From 62-47 sp044463945 (GTDB lineage: Bacteria > Pseudomonadota > Alphaproteobacteria > Rhizobiales > Xanthobacteraceae): DNA of 64,000 bases. Location of the stretch: NCBI GenBank assembly GCA_044463945.1, contig JBIQLW010000014.1:1-64000 (forward strand), in the 5' to 3' direction. The notes beneath the pieces were generated by a model. The model did not search any database, was not told the origin of the DNA, and saw nothing but the letters and a program-made list of their open reading frames with translations. Position numbers and translations under genes: made by a program. Below, piece by piece: positions 52,346-60,853 of this stretch (position 1 is the first letter of the stretch; each line of letters opens with the position of its first letter).

Positions 52346-53968
52346 ATGGCTGTGATTGAATCGACCATCGTGCCGGGCAGCGCCGGCTTCAAGGCCAACC
52401 GCGATGGCATGTTGGCGCTGATCGAGCGGATGCGGATGCTGGAGGAGCGCAGCCGCGCCAAATCCGCCGCCGCTAAGGAGCGCTTCCACAGGCGCCGCCA
52501 GTTGCTGCCGCGCGAGCGGGTGGCGCTGGTGCTCGATCCAGGCGCGCCGTTCCTCGAACTTTCGACGCTCGCCGGTTACATGTTCGATGTGCCGGACCCG
52601 GACAAGAGCGTGCCGGGCGCCGGGGTGGTCGCCGGCATCGGCTTCGTCTCCGGCGTGCGCTGCATGATCAGCGCCAACGATGCCGGCATCGACGCCGGCG
52701 CGCTGCAACCCTACGGGCTCGACAAGGTGCTGCGCGTGCAGGAACTGGCGCTGGAGAACCGGCTGCCTTACGTGCAACTGGTCGAAAGCGCGGGCGCCAA
52801 CCTGTTGCGTTACCGGGTGGAGGATTTCATCCGCGGCGGCAGCACCTTCCGCAATCTGGCGCGGATGTCGGCCGCCGGGCTCCCGGTGGTGACTGTGACG
52901 CACGGCTCGTCCACCGCCGGCGGCGCCTACCAGACCGGGCTCTCGGACTACATCGTCATGGTGCGCGACCGCACCCGCGCCTTCCTCGCCGGGCCGCCGC
53001 TGCTCAAGGCCGCGACCGGCGAGATCGCCACCGAGGAGGAACTCGGCGGCGCGGTGATGCACACGTCGATCTCCGGACTTGGCGACTATCTCGCCGAGGA
53101 TGACCGCGATGCGCTGCGCATCGCCCGCGACATCGTGGCCGGGTTCGACTGGGACCGGCCGGCGGCCGATCCGCGCCGCGCTGGCGCGCTGCCGCCGCGC
53201 TACGAGGCGGAAGAACTGCTTGGCATCATGCCGATGGACCACAAGCGGCCGGTGGACATGCGTCAGGCGATCGCGCGCATTGTCGACGATTCCGATTTCG
53301 TCGAGTTCAGCCCGGATTACGGCCCGGCGACGGCGTGCGGGCAGGCGCGCATCGAGGGCTACACCATCGGCATCATCACCAACAACGGACCGCTGGACCC
53401 GAACGGCGCCAACAAGGCGACGCACTTCATCCAGTTGTGCTGTCAGGCCGACACGCCGCTGCTCTATCTCAACAACACCACCGGCTACATGGTCGGAAAG
53501 GCTTATGAGGAAGGCGGCATGATCAAGCACGGATCGAAGATGATCCAGGCGGTGACCAGCGCGACCGTGCCGCAGATCACCATCTATTGCGGGGCCTCGT
53601 TCGGCGCCGGCAACTACGGCATGTGCGGGCGCGGCTTCCATCCGCGTTTCTGCTTCTCCTGGCCCAACGCCAAGACCGCGGTGATGGGCGGCGAGCAGGC
53701 CGCCGAAACCATGGCCATCGTCACCGAGGCCGCCGCCCTCCGCAAGGGCAAGCCGGTCGAACGCGACAAGCTGGATGCGATGAAAGCCAAGATCACCGCC
53801 GTGTTCGACGGCCAGATGGATGTGTTCTCCACCTCCGCCCGCGTGCTCGACGACGGCGTCATCGATCCGCGCGATACCCGCGCGGTGCTGGCCGAGGTGA
53901 TGGCGATCTGCCGCGAGGGCGACGCCCGCGCGCCCCGCCCGATGCAGTTCTCGGTGGCGCGGCCATGA
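52346..53968 (+). CDS. Biotin-dependent acyl-CoA carboxylase, beta subunit (carboxyltransferase 2)
   Basis: A 540-residue carboxyltransferase, paralogue of the one at 30826-32433 but diverged. The RRRQLLPRERVALVLDPG start, the acyl-side HGSSTAGGAYQTGLSDYI, and the biotin-side GASFGAGNYGMCGRGFHPRF are present. Its stop codon overlaps the alpha-subunit start (ATGA), as usual for carboxylase subunits made in fixed ratio. Acyl-CoA specificity cannot be read reliably; geranyl-, methylcrotonyl- or an unusual acyl-CoA remain possible. Confidence 0.9.
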   Translation: MAVIESTIVPGSAGFKANRDGMLALIERMRMLEERSRAKSAAAKERFHRRRQLLPRERVALVLDPGAPFLELSTLAGYMFDVPDPDKSVPGAGVVAGIGFVSGVRCMISANDAGIDAGALQPYGLDKVLRVQELALENRLPYVQLVESAGANLLRYRVEDFIRGGSTFRNLARMSAAGLPVVTVTHGSSTAGGAYQTGLSDYIVMVRDRTRAFLAGPPLLKAATGEIATEEELGGAVMHTSISGLGDYLAEDDRDALRIARDIVAGFDWDRPAADPRRAGALPPRYEAEELLGIMPMDHKRPVDMRQAIARIVDDSDFVEFSPDYGPATACGQARIEGYTIGIITNNGPLDPNGANKATHFIQLCCQADTPLLYLNNTTGYMVGKAYEEGGMIKHGSKMIQAVTSATVPQITIYCGASFGAGNYGMCGRGFHPRFCFSWPNAKTAVMGGEQAAETMAIVTEAAALRKGKPVERDKLDAMKAKITAVFDGQMDVFSTSARVLDDGVIDPRDTRAVLAEVMAICREGDARAPRPMQFSVARP

Positions 53969-55956
53969 GCGGGGACCGGACCTTGAAGCTGACGCCGTTC
54001 CGTAAGGTTCTGGTCGCCAATCGCGGCGAGATCGCGCTGCGCGTCATGCGCACCGCGCGCCGCCTGGGTTTCGCAACCGTCGCGGTCTATTCCGACGCCG
54101 ACGCCGATGCGCCGCACGTTCGCGCCGCCGATCAGGCGGTGCGGATCGGGGAGCCGCTGCCGGCGCAGTCCTACCTGCGGATCGACGCCATCGTCGCCGC
54201 GGCGAAGGCGACCGGCGCCGACGCCGTGCATCCCGGCTACGGCTTCCTTGCCGAGAACGAGGATTTTGCGAGCGCCTGCCGCGAGGCCGGGCTGGTGTTC
54301 ATCGGCCCGTCGCCGCAAGCCATCGAAGCGATGGGCAACAAGGCGGGCGCCAAGGCGATCATGCAGGACGCCGGCGTGCCTTGCGTGCCGGGCTATCAGG
54401 GCGCGGACCAGTCCGACGCGACGATGGCGACGGAGGCGGCGCGCATCGGGTTTCCGGTGATGATCAAGGCGGTGGCCGGCGGCGGCGGCCGCGGGATGCG
54501 GCTGGTGGACAGCGCGGCGGCGTTCCCGGATCATCTGCGCAGCGCCCGCTCCGAGGCGCAGGGCGCGTTCGGCGATCCCACCGTGATCCTTGAGCGCGCC
54601 ATCGTCGATCCGCGTCACATCGAAATTCAGGTGTTCGGCGACCGCTACGGTAACGCCATCCATCTCGGTGAGCGCGACTGCTCGGTGCAGCGCCGTCATC
54701 AGAAGCTGATCGAGGAAGCGCCGTCGCCGGCGGTATCGCCGGACTTGCGGGCGCGGATGGGCGAGATCGCGGTCAAGGCGGTCAAGGCCATCGGCTACGA
54801 GGGCGCGGGCACGCTGGAATTCCTGCTCGATGGCGCGGGCAATTTCTACTTCATGGAGATGAACACCCGGCTTCAGGTCGAGCATCCGGTGACCGAAGCC
54901 ATCACCGGCCTCGATCTGGTCGAACTGCAACTGCGCATCGCGAGCGGCGAGCCGCTGGGCGTGAGGCAGGACGATATCCGCTTCTCCGGCCACGCCATCG
55001 AGGTGCGGCTGTGCTCGGAGGACGCCCGCCACGGCTTCATGCCGCAGTCGGGCCGGATGGCACAGTGGCAGCCGACGGCGCATCTGCGGGTCGAGCACGC
55101 ACTGCATTCCGGTATCGAGATCCCGCCATTCTACGATTCGATGATCGCCAAGGTGATCGCCTGCGGCGACAGCCGCGAGGAGGCGCGGCGGCGCTTGATC
55201 CACGGCCTGGAGCAGACGGTGGCGTTCGGCGTCACCACCAACCAGGAATTTCTCACCGCCTGCCTGCGCCACGAGGTGTTCGCGCAAGGCGGCGCGACCA
55301 CCGCGTTCATCGGCCGCCACATCGATGAGTTGCTGGCGCGGCCGGCCGTCGCCGGTGTGCCGGACGACCTGCTGGCGGCGTTGTTGCTCTACGTCACCGA
55401 TCCGCACGCGCCGCCGTGGCGCGCCGGCCGCTCGCTGGCCGCGACCTTCCCGGTGCCGATGCAATTCGCGATCGACGGCGAAACCCACGCGATCGAGGTG
55501 GCGCGCACCCGCGAGGGCGACTACGTCGCCGGCCAGAACGGCGAGGGCCGCCGCATCGCCATTGCCGGGCTCGATCGTGAGACGATCCGGATCAAGGCCG
55601 ATGGCGTGAGCGAGAGCGTGCGCTATCACCGCGCCGGCGCGCGGCTCGATATCCTGCGCGGCGGCGCGGTGTTGAGCGTGCGCAACCTCACCCGCGCCGC
55701 GCCGGAACGGGCGGCGGCGGCCGGCGGCGGCGACGGCAAGGTGCGGGCGGCGCTGAACGGGCGCGTGGTGGCGGTGCTGGTTCAGCCCGGCGACGCCGTC
55801 AAGGCGGGGCAGCCGGTCGTCACCCTTGAGGCGATGAAGATGGAGCATGTGCATTCCGCGCCGGTTTCGGGCATCATCGCCGAGATCGGCGTCGCCGAGG
55901 GCGAGCAGGTCACCACCGGCCACATCGTCGCGGTGATCGAGCCCGGAGCGGATTGA
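53965..55956 (+). CDS. Biotin-dependent acyl-CoA carboxylase, alpha subunit (carboxylase 2)
   Basis: A 663-residue biotin carboxylase/biotin carrier protein. VLVANRGEIALRVMRTARRLG, AVAGGGGRGMRLV and EMNTRLQVEHPVTE are the carboxylase landmarks. The carrier domain has Lys625 in the classical LEAMKMEH motif, unlike carboxylase 1 (ESMKM). ATG 53965 overlaps the beta-subunit stop. With carboxylase 1 this makes two complete alpha/beta pairs in 25 kb. The region between 450 and 590 corresponds to the BT domain that contacts the beta subunit. Confidence 0.93.
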   Translation: MSGDRTLKLTPFRKVLVANRGEIALRVMRTARRLGFATVAVYSDADADAPHVRAADQAVRIGEPLPAQSYLRIDAIVAAAKATGADAVHPGYGFLAENEDFASACREAGLVFIGPSPQAIEAMGNKAGAKAIMQDAGVPCVPGYQGADQSDATMATEAARIGFPVMIKAVAGGGGRGMRLVDSAAAFPDHLRSARSEAQGAFGDPTVILERAIVDPRHIEIQVFGDRYGNAIHLGERDCSVQRRHQKLIEEAPSPAVSPDLRARMGEIAVKAVKAIGYEGAGTLEFLLDGAGNFYFMEMNTRLQVEHPVTEAITGLDLVELQLRIASGEPLGVRQDDIRFSGHAIEVRLCSEDARHGFMPQSGRMAQWQPTAHLRVEHALHSGIEIPPFYDSMIAKVIACGDSREEARRRLIHGLEQTVAFGVTTNQEFLTACLRHEVFAQGGATTAFIGRHIDELLARPAVAGVPDDLLAALLLYVTDPHAPPWRAGRSLAATFPVPMQFAIDGETHAIEVARTREGDYVAGQNGEGRRIAIAGLDRETIRIKADGVSESVRYHRAGARLDILRGGAVLSVRNLTRAAPERAAAAGGGDGKVRAALNGRVVAVLVQPGDAVKAGQPVVTLEAMKMEHVHSAPVSGIIAEIGVAEGEQVTTGHIVAVIEPGAD

Positions 55957-55985
55957 GCAACACAGCGACAGGACGGACGGAAACG

Positions 55986-56771
55986 ATGGCGGACGAGACG
56001 AGCGTATTGCGGGAGAAGCGCGGGCAGGCGCTGTGGATCACCATCAACCGGCCGGAGAAGCGCAACGCCATCAATGGCGATGTGGTGGCGGGGATCGCGC
56101 GCGGCTATCGCGAGGCGCATGACGATCCCGCGATCCGCGTCATCGTGCTGACCGGAGCCGGCGACAAGGCGTTCTGCGCCGGCGCCGACTTGCAGAACAC
56201 CAGCGGTGCTTTCGCGGCGATGGACGTCTCGCGGCCCAACGTCGATTATGCCGACCTGATGCGGTTGGCGCAGAACGCCACCAAGCCGGCGATCGCGCGT
56301 GTCAACGGTGTCTGCATGGCCGGCGGCATGGGCCTTTTGTGCATGACCGACATGGCGGTGGCGACGGAGACGGCGATCTTCGGCCTACCGGAGGTCAAGG
56401 TCGGCGTGTTCCCGATGCAGGTGATGAGCCTGCTGCAATCGCTGGCGCCGCGGCGGCTGATCAACGAATGGTCGCTGACCGGCGAGCCGTTCGACGCGCG
56501 CGCGGCGCAGGAGGCGGGGCTGGTCAATCATCTCGCGCCGGCGGCCGAACTCGACGCCAAGGTCGAGTGGTTGATCGGGCGCATCGTCGACAAGTCGCCG
56601 ACCGCGATCCGCCGCGGCAAATACGCCATGCGCGCGATCGCCGCGATGTCGTTCGACGAGGCCATTGCCTATACCGAGAGCCAGATCGCGCTGCTGGCGA
56701 TGACCGAGGACGCCAAGGAGGGCCTGAAAGCCTTCGCGGAAAAGCGCAAACCTTCCTGGCCCGGGCGCTGA
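55986..56771 (+). CDS. Enoyl-CoA hydratase/isomerase family protein downstream of carboxylase 2
   Basis: A 261-residue crotonase. AFCAGADLQN supplies the oxyanion hole; Glu136 in GLPEVKVGVFP is the usual second catalytic Glu while the first is lost (AGGMGLLCMTD). This pattern is seen in methylglutaconyl-CoA hydratases (LiuC/AUH), which follow carboxylation of methylcrotonyl-type acyl-CoAs. An in-frame TTG at 55953 overlaps the carboxylase stop, but ATG 55986 with GGACGGA upstream is preferred. The next CoA ligase starts 34 bases on. Confidence 0.88.
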   Translation: MADETSVLREKRGQALWITINRPEKRNAINGDVVAGIARGYREAHDDPAIRVIVLTGAGDKAFCAGADLQNTSGAFAAMDVSRPNVDYADLMRLAQNATKPAIARVNGVCMAGGMGLLCMTDMAVATETAIFGLPEVKVGVFPMQVMSLLQSLAPRRLINEWSLTGEPFDARAAQEAGLVNHLAPAAELDAKVEWLIGRIVDKSPTAIRRGKYAMRAIAAMSFDEAIAYTESQIALLAMTEDAKEGLKAFAEKRKPSWPGR

Positions 56772-56805
56772 TCCCTTCAAACAAGAACGAAGCGGGAGGA
56801 AAGCG

Positions 56806-58350
56806 ATGTTGATGACGGAGCTGGCGCGCCGCGGCGCGATCTACTTCGGGCCGAAGACGGCGGTGATGTACGGCGACGACCGGCTCACCTTCACCCAGGT
56901 GGACCAACTCTCCAACCAGATCGCCGGCGTTTTCATCGACGACCTGAAGCTGCCGGTCGGCACCCGCGTCGGCCTTCTGCTGAACAATTCCGTGTTCACC
57001 ATCCCCGTGGACTTCGGCTTCGCCAAGGCGCGGCTGTCGCGGGTGCCGCTCAACGCCCGGCTTTCGGTGGCCGAGCAGAAGCACATGCTGACCAGCGCCG
57101 GCGTCGGCATCCTGCTGCACGGCCTCGACCTCGCCGACCGTGCGCGGGAACTGGCGGAATTGATGCCGGGGCTCAAGACCATCGGCATCGGCGACGCCTC
57201 ACGCGCCGACGATCTTCTGGCGCTGGCGAAAGCCCGGCCGACGACGCCGCCGGACCGCAAGCCCGAGCCCGACGATATCGTGGTGACGATCTTCACCTCC
57301 GGCACCACCGGCACGCTGAAGGCCGTGGAGCATACCCAGGCAAGCTGGGCCGGGATGACGCTGAACATCCTTGCCAACCACGACGTGCGCGAAGGCGATA
57401 TCATGCTGCACGCCGCTTCGATGATCCACGCCAGCGGCTGCTTTGTACTGCCGTACTGGATTCGCGGCGGCACCGCGGCGGTGCTGCCCGGCTTCACGCC
57501 GGCGTCCTACATCGACGCGGTGGAGCGCTGGAAGCCGACCGCGCTCAACATGGTGCCGACCATGCTCGGCATGTTGCTGGACCAGCCCGGCATTGCCGAG
57601 GCCGATTTCAGTTCGGTGCGCTCGATCATCTACGGCGCGTCGCCGATGCCGCGCCCGACCATTGAGCGCGCGCTGAAACTGTGGGGACCGCGCTTCCTGC
57701 AATATTACGGGCAGAGCGAGGCGCCGGTCTTCATCACCCACCTGACCAAGGAGGACCATGTCGGCCCCGGCGCGGACGAACGCCTCGCCGCCTGCGGGCG
57801 GCCGAGCATCGACTGCGAAATCCGGCTCGTGGACGAGGAGGGCAACGACGTGCCGGCGGGCGAGATCGGCGAGATCGCGCTGCGCGCGCCGTTCATGATG
57901 CGCGGCTATTACGACGCGCCGGAGCTTAATGCCCAGATGGCGCTACCGGGCGGCTTCATCCGCACCCGCGACGTCGGCCGCTTCGACGCCAACGGCTATC
58001 TTTACCTCGTGGACCGCACCTCGGACATGATCGTCACCGGCGGCTACAACGTCTATCCGCGCGAGGTCGAGGATGCGCTTGCCGCGCACCCGGCGGTGCG
58101 CGAGGTGGTGGTGGTCGGCATTCCCGACGACAAGTGGGGCGAGGCGGTCGCCGCCTTCGTGGCGCTGCGCCCCGGCGAGAGCGCCGACGACGCGGCGCTG
58201 ATGGGGTTCGCGCGCGAGCGGCTCGCCGGCTACAAGGTGCCGAAGTCGGTGCATTTCATCGACGAGGTGCCGAAAAGCCCGGTCGGCAAGCTGCTGCGCC
58301 GCGCGGTGCGCGATCCGTTCTGGAAAGGCCGCGAGCGGCGCATCGGGTAG
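56806..58350 (+). CDS. AMP-forming acyl-CoA ligase at the end of the second carboxylase operon
   Basis: A 514-residue ANL ligase. P-loop IFTSGTTGTLKAVEHTQ, A5 QYYGQSEAPVF, A7 GGFIRTRDVGRFD (with Arg where most have Gly/Thr) and A8 DRTSDMIVTGGYNVYPREVE are recognisable, and SPVGKLLRRAVR contains the catalytic Lys. AGGAGG is ahead of ATG 56806. It is the last gene of the operon starting at 50717. A second ligase in the same operon suggests the pathway handles two acids or re-activates a product. Confidence 0.92.
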   Translation: MLMTELARRGAIYFGPKTAVMYGDDRLTFTQVDQLSNQIAGVFIDDLKLPVGTRVGLLLNNSVFTIPVDFGFAKARLSRVPLNARLSVAEQKHMLTSAGVGILLHGLDLADRARELAELMPGLKTIGIGDASRADDLLALAKARPTTPPDRKPEPDDIVVTIFTSGTTGTLKAVEHTQASWAGMTLNILANHDVREGDIMLHAASMIHASGCFVLPYWIRGGTAAVLPGFTPASYIDAVERWKPTALNMVPTMLGMLLDQPGIAEADFSSVRSIIYGASPMPRPTIERALKLWGPRFLQYYGQSEAPVFITHLTKEDHVGPGADERLAACGRPSIDCEIRLVDEEGNDVPAGEIGEIALRAPFMMRGYYDAPELNAQMALPGGFIRTRDVGRFDANGYLYLVDRTSDMIVTGGYNVYPREVEDALAAHPAVREVVVVGIPDDKWGEAVAAFVALRPGESADDAALMGFARERLAGYKVPKSVHFIDEVPKSPVGKLLRRAVRDPFWKGRERRIG

Positions 58351-58530
58351 GGTCGATCGCCCGGCATTGCGGTTTTCTCGAAGAGGCGCGTTCGGTCGCG
58401 TGACGACGCCATCCCGGGTGTTTGCCGGACATCATTCGCTGCTGATTTCGGGAAGCTGTGACTCCATCGGATTGCAAAAGATTCGAGAGCAGGTCACGCT
58501 GGCGTTCCGGCCGGCGACGGCCGGATTTCA

Positions 58531-58552
58531 TCCTCGGGGTCAGGCCCGAGGA
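58531..58552 (+). repeat. Perfect 8-bp hairpin in intergenic region
   Basis: TCCTCGGG (58531-58538) pairs with CCCGAGGA (58545-58552). It lies between the ligase gene and the kinase gene, with no T-run. It may be a fragment of a further interspersed repeat family. Confidence 0.45.
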
Positions 58553-58592
58553 CATGCTTCGCTCGAAAACGCGATAGTTGCAAAGGACAGGC

Positions 58593-59657
58593 ATGTTACA
58601 ACCGACCGACGACTCCCAACGCCGCATCGATGAGTTGCGCAGCCGTCTTCAACGCATGATCGAAGCCGAATGCGGTCGCGGCAGCCGGGTCGAGGCGCTT
58701 GCCGTGATGGAGGACGGGCACGCGGGCCTTACCTTCGGCTTCGACGCCGTGACGCCGGACGGCGGTGCCGGCTCCTATATCCTCAAGCTCGCGCCGACCG
58801 GCGTCACCCGGCGCGGCAATACCGACGTCTATCGTCAGGCTCCGCTGCTGCGCGCCTTGAAGGCGGCCGACCTGCCTGTTCCGGGAGTCCGCTGGGCATC
58901 GCCGGACGAGGATTTGCTGGGTGCGCCGTTCATCGTCATGGAGCGGCTGCCGGGCCGCGTGTTCCTGGTCTGGGAGCCGCACGCTTCGTTTTCACGCGAT
59001 CCGTCGGCGCTGCGCGACATCTGGCTCCAGGCGGCGCAGGTGCTGGCGCGGCTGCATCGGGTGGATTGGCGCACGACGCTCGCGGGCTGGGAAGCGCCGC
59101 GGCCGCTGCACGACGAGGTCGCGCGCTGGGCGCACGTGCTGCGCCACGCGCAGGAGCCGGCCTGGCTTTCGGCCGGAACGCGGCTCGGCGAACTGCTGGC
59201 GGCGAATCTCCCGGACGAAAATCCGGTCGGACTCATTCACGGCGATTTTCAGCCCGGTAACATTCTGTACGACAACGGTCGCGCCGGCGGCGTTATCGAT
59301 TGGGAGCTTTCCTCCATCGGCGCGCAGGGCCTCGACCTCGGCTGGCTGCTAATGATGTCCGATCCGCAGGCGTGGCATTCCGACTGGCGGCCGGTCGCGC
59401 CGGTCACGGCCAGCGATCTGGTGGCGTGCTATCGCGACGCCGCCGGTCCGGCGTTCTCGAACCTCGAATGGTATCAGGCGCTCGCCCATTATAGCCTCGG
59501 GTCGATCGCCTGTCTCAATGTGAAGCTGCATCGCACCGGCAAGCGCACCGACCCGCTCTGGGAGCGCTTCGCGCCGTCGATCGCGTCGCTGTTCGCGCGC
59601 GGGATCGAGCTTGCGAGCGGTGCTGCGAAAATTTCATCACAAGGAGCCCGGACATGA
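58593..59657 (+). CDS. Phosphotransferase (APH/choline kinase fold), ACAD10/11 kinase-half or LvaA-like
   Basis: A 354-residue aminoglycoside phosphotransferase-fold kinase. Lys65 (SYILKLAP) is the ATP-binding Lys. The catalytic loop HGDFQPGNILY has Asp218 and Asn223, and Asp236 in VIDWE is the metal ligand. This is the fold of LvaA, which phosphorylates 4-hydroxyvaleryl-CoA in Pseudomonas putida, and of the N-terminal domain of mammalian ACAD10/ACAD11. The acyl-CoA dehydrogenase half follows as a separate gene with a four-base overlap (ATGA). AGGA precedes ATG 58593; an upstream TTG was rejected. The aminoglycoside name does not imply resistance. Confidence 0.88.
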   Translation: MLQPTDDSQRRIDELRSRLQRMIEAECGRGSRVEALAVMEDGHAGLTFGFDAVTPDGGAGSYILKLAPTGVTRRGNTDVYRQAPLLRALKAADLPVPGVRWASPDEDLLGAPFIVMERLPGRVFLVWEPHASFSRDPSALRDIWLQAAQVLARLHRVDWRTTLAGWEAPRPLHDEVARWAHVLRHAQEPAWLSAGTRLGELLAANLPDENPVGLIHGDFQPGNILYDNGRAGGVIDWELSSIGAQGLDLGWLLMMSDPQAWHSDWRPVAPVTASDLVACYRDAAGPAFSNLEWYQALAHYSLGSIACLNVKLHRTGKRTDPLWERFAPSIASLFARGIELASGAAKISSQGART

Positions 59658-60847
59658 TCGATTTCGCTCTGTCGCCTGAACTGACCGAGCTTCGCGACCG
59701 GGTGACGAGTTTCATTCGAGACAAGATCGTGCCTTACGAGAACGATCCACGGCAGGATTCTCACGGCCCCTCCGAGCCATTGCGGCGTGAACTGGTCGCG
59801 CTCGCGCGCGAGGCCGGGCTGCTGTCTCCGCACGGGCCAGTCGAATATGGCGGCCTCGGGCTGGACCATCGGGCGATGGCGGTGGTGTTCGAGGCGGCGG
59901 GGTGGTCGACGCTCGGGCCGCTGGCCTTGAACATTCAGGCGCCCGACGAGGGTAACGTCAACCTGCTCAACGTGGTCGCGACGCCCGCCCAGAAAGCGCG
60001 CTGGCTTGCGCCGCTGGTGCGCGGAGAGATCCGCACGGTCTTTACCATGACCGAAACCGTGACCGATGGCGCCGGATCGGATCCGTCGCTTCTGAAAACC
60101 GTCGCCCGGCGCGATGGTGACGACTTTCTCATCACCGGCCGGAAATACATGATAACCGGCGTCCCGGACGCCTCGATCAACATCGTGATGGCGCGAACGC
60201 TGGACCGCGACGGCACCGACCTCGGGGCGACGATGTTTCTGGTCGATATGGACGCGCCGGGATTCAAGCTGGTCCGCTTGCTCGATACCATCGATTCGAA
60301 TTCCCCCGGCGGACACGCGGAAGTCTCGTTCGACGAGGTGCGCGTGACGTCGGACCGGGTGCTGGGTCAGATCGGGCAGGGGTTTCGCAATGCTCAGGTC
60401 CGGCTTGGCCCGGCGCGGCTGACGCATTGCATGCGCTGGCTGGGTGCCGCGCAGCGCTGCCATGCGATTGCCGTCGAACATGCCGGGCGCCGCCGTTCGT
60501 TCGGACGCGCGATCGGCGAGCACCAGGGCGTCGGCTTCATGCTCGCGGACAACGAGATCGACATCCATCTTTGCCGTCTGGCGATCTGGCACGCGGCCTG
60601 GCTGCTCGACCAGCACGATCGCGCCCGCAACGAAACCAGCATGGTGAAAGTGTTCTGCTCCGAAGCGCTCGGCCGCGTCGTCGACCGGTGCGTACAGATC
60701 CTGGGATCGATCGGCATCACGCGCGACACCGTGGTGGAGCGGATCTATCGCGACATCCGCCCCTTCCGCATTTACGATGGTCCGTCGGAAGTGCATCGTC
60801 ATGCGCTCGCCCGGCGCATTATGACGCACGGTCCTTTCGCGAGGTGA
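59654..60847 (+). CDS. Acyl-CoA dehydrogenase, ACAD10/11-type (LvaC-like)
   Basis: A 397-residue dehydrogenase. MTETVTDGAGSDPS is the FAD loop and GRKYMITGVPDASI the next block. The position usually held by Glu is Asp375 in YDGPSEVH, a signature of the ACAD10/11 subfamily. Its start overlaps the kinase stop, so the two are made together. In the mammalian and LvaAC systems a kinase and this kind of dehydrogenase together convert 4-hydroxyacyl-CoA to enoyl-CoA through a 4-phosphoacyl-CoA. The order and pairing here match that logic. Which 4-hydroxy acid is used is unknown. Confidence 0.9.
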   Translation: MIDFALSPELTELRDRVTSFIRDKIVPYENDPRQDSHGPSEPLRRELVALAREAGLLSPHGPVEYGGLGLDHRAMAVVFEAAGWSTLGPLALNIQAPDEGNVNLLNVVATPAQKARWLAPLVRGEIRTVFTMTETVTDGAGSDPSLLKTVARRDGDDFLITGRKYMITGVPDASINIVMARTLDRDGTDLGATMFLVDMDAPGFKLVRLLDTIDSNSPGGHAEVSFDEVRVTSDRVLGQIGQGFRNAQVRLGPARLTHCMRWLGAAQRCHAIAVEHAGRRRSFGRAIGEHQGVGFMLADNEIDIHLCRLAIWHAAWLLDQHDRARNETSMVKVFCSEALGRVVDRCVQILGSIGITRDTVVERIYRDIRPFRIYDGPSEVHRHALARRIMTHGPFAR

Positions 60848-60853
60848 ACGACC

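Noticed and set aside
53614..55923. A minus-strand open frame of about 770 codons opposite carboxylase 2
   Set aside because: Antisense shadow of the alpha-subunit gene; no domain recognised.
58593..59657. Aminoglycoside resistance gene
   Set aside because: The kinase fold is shared, but its tight coupling to an ACAD10/11-type dehydrogenase and a CoA ligase points to acyl-CoA metabolism.
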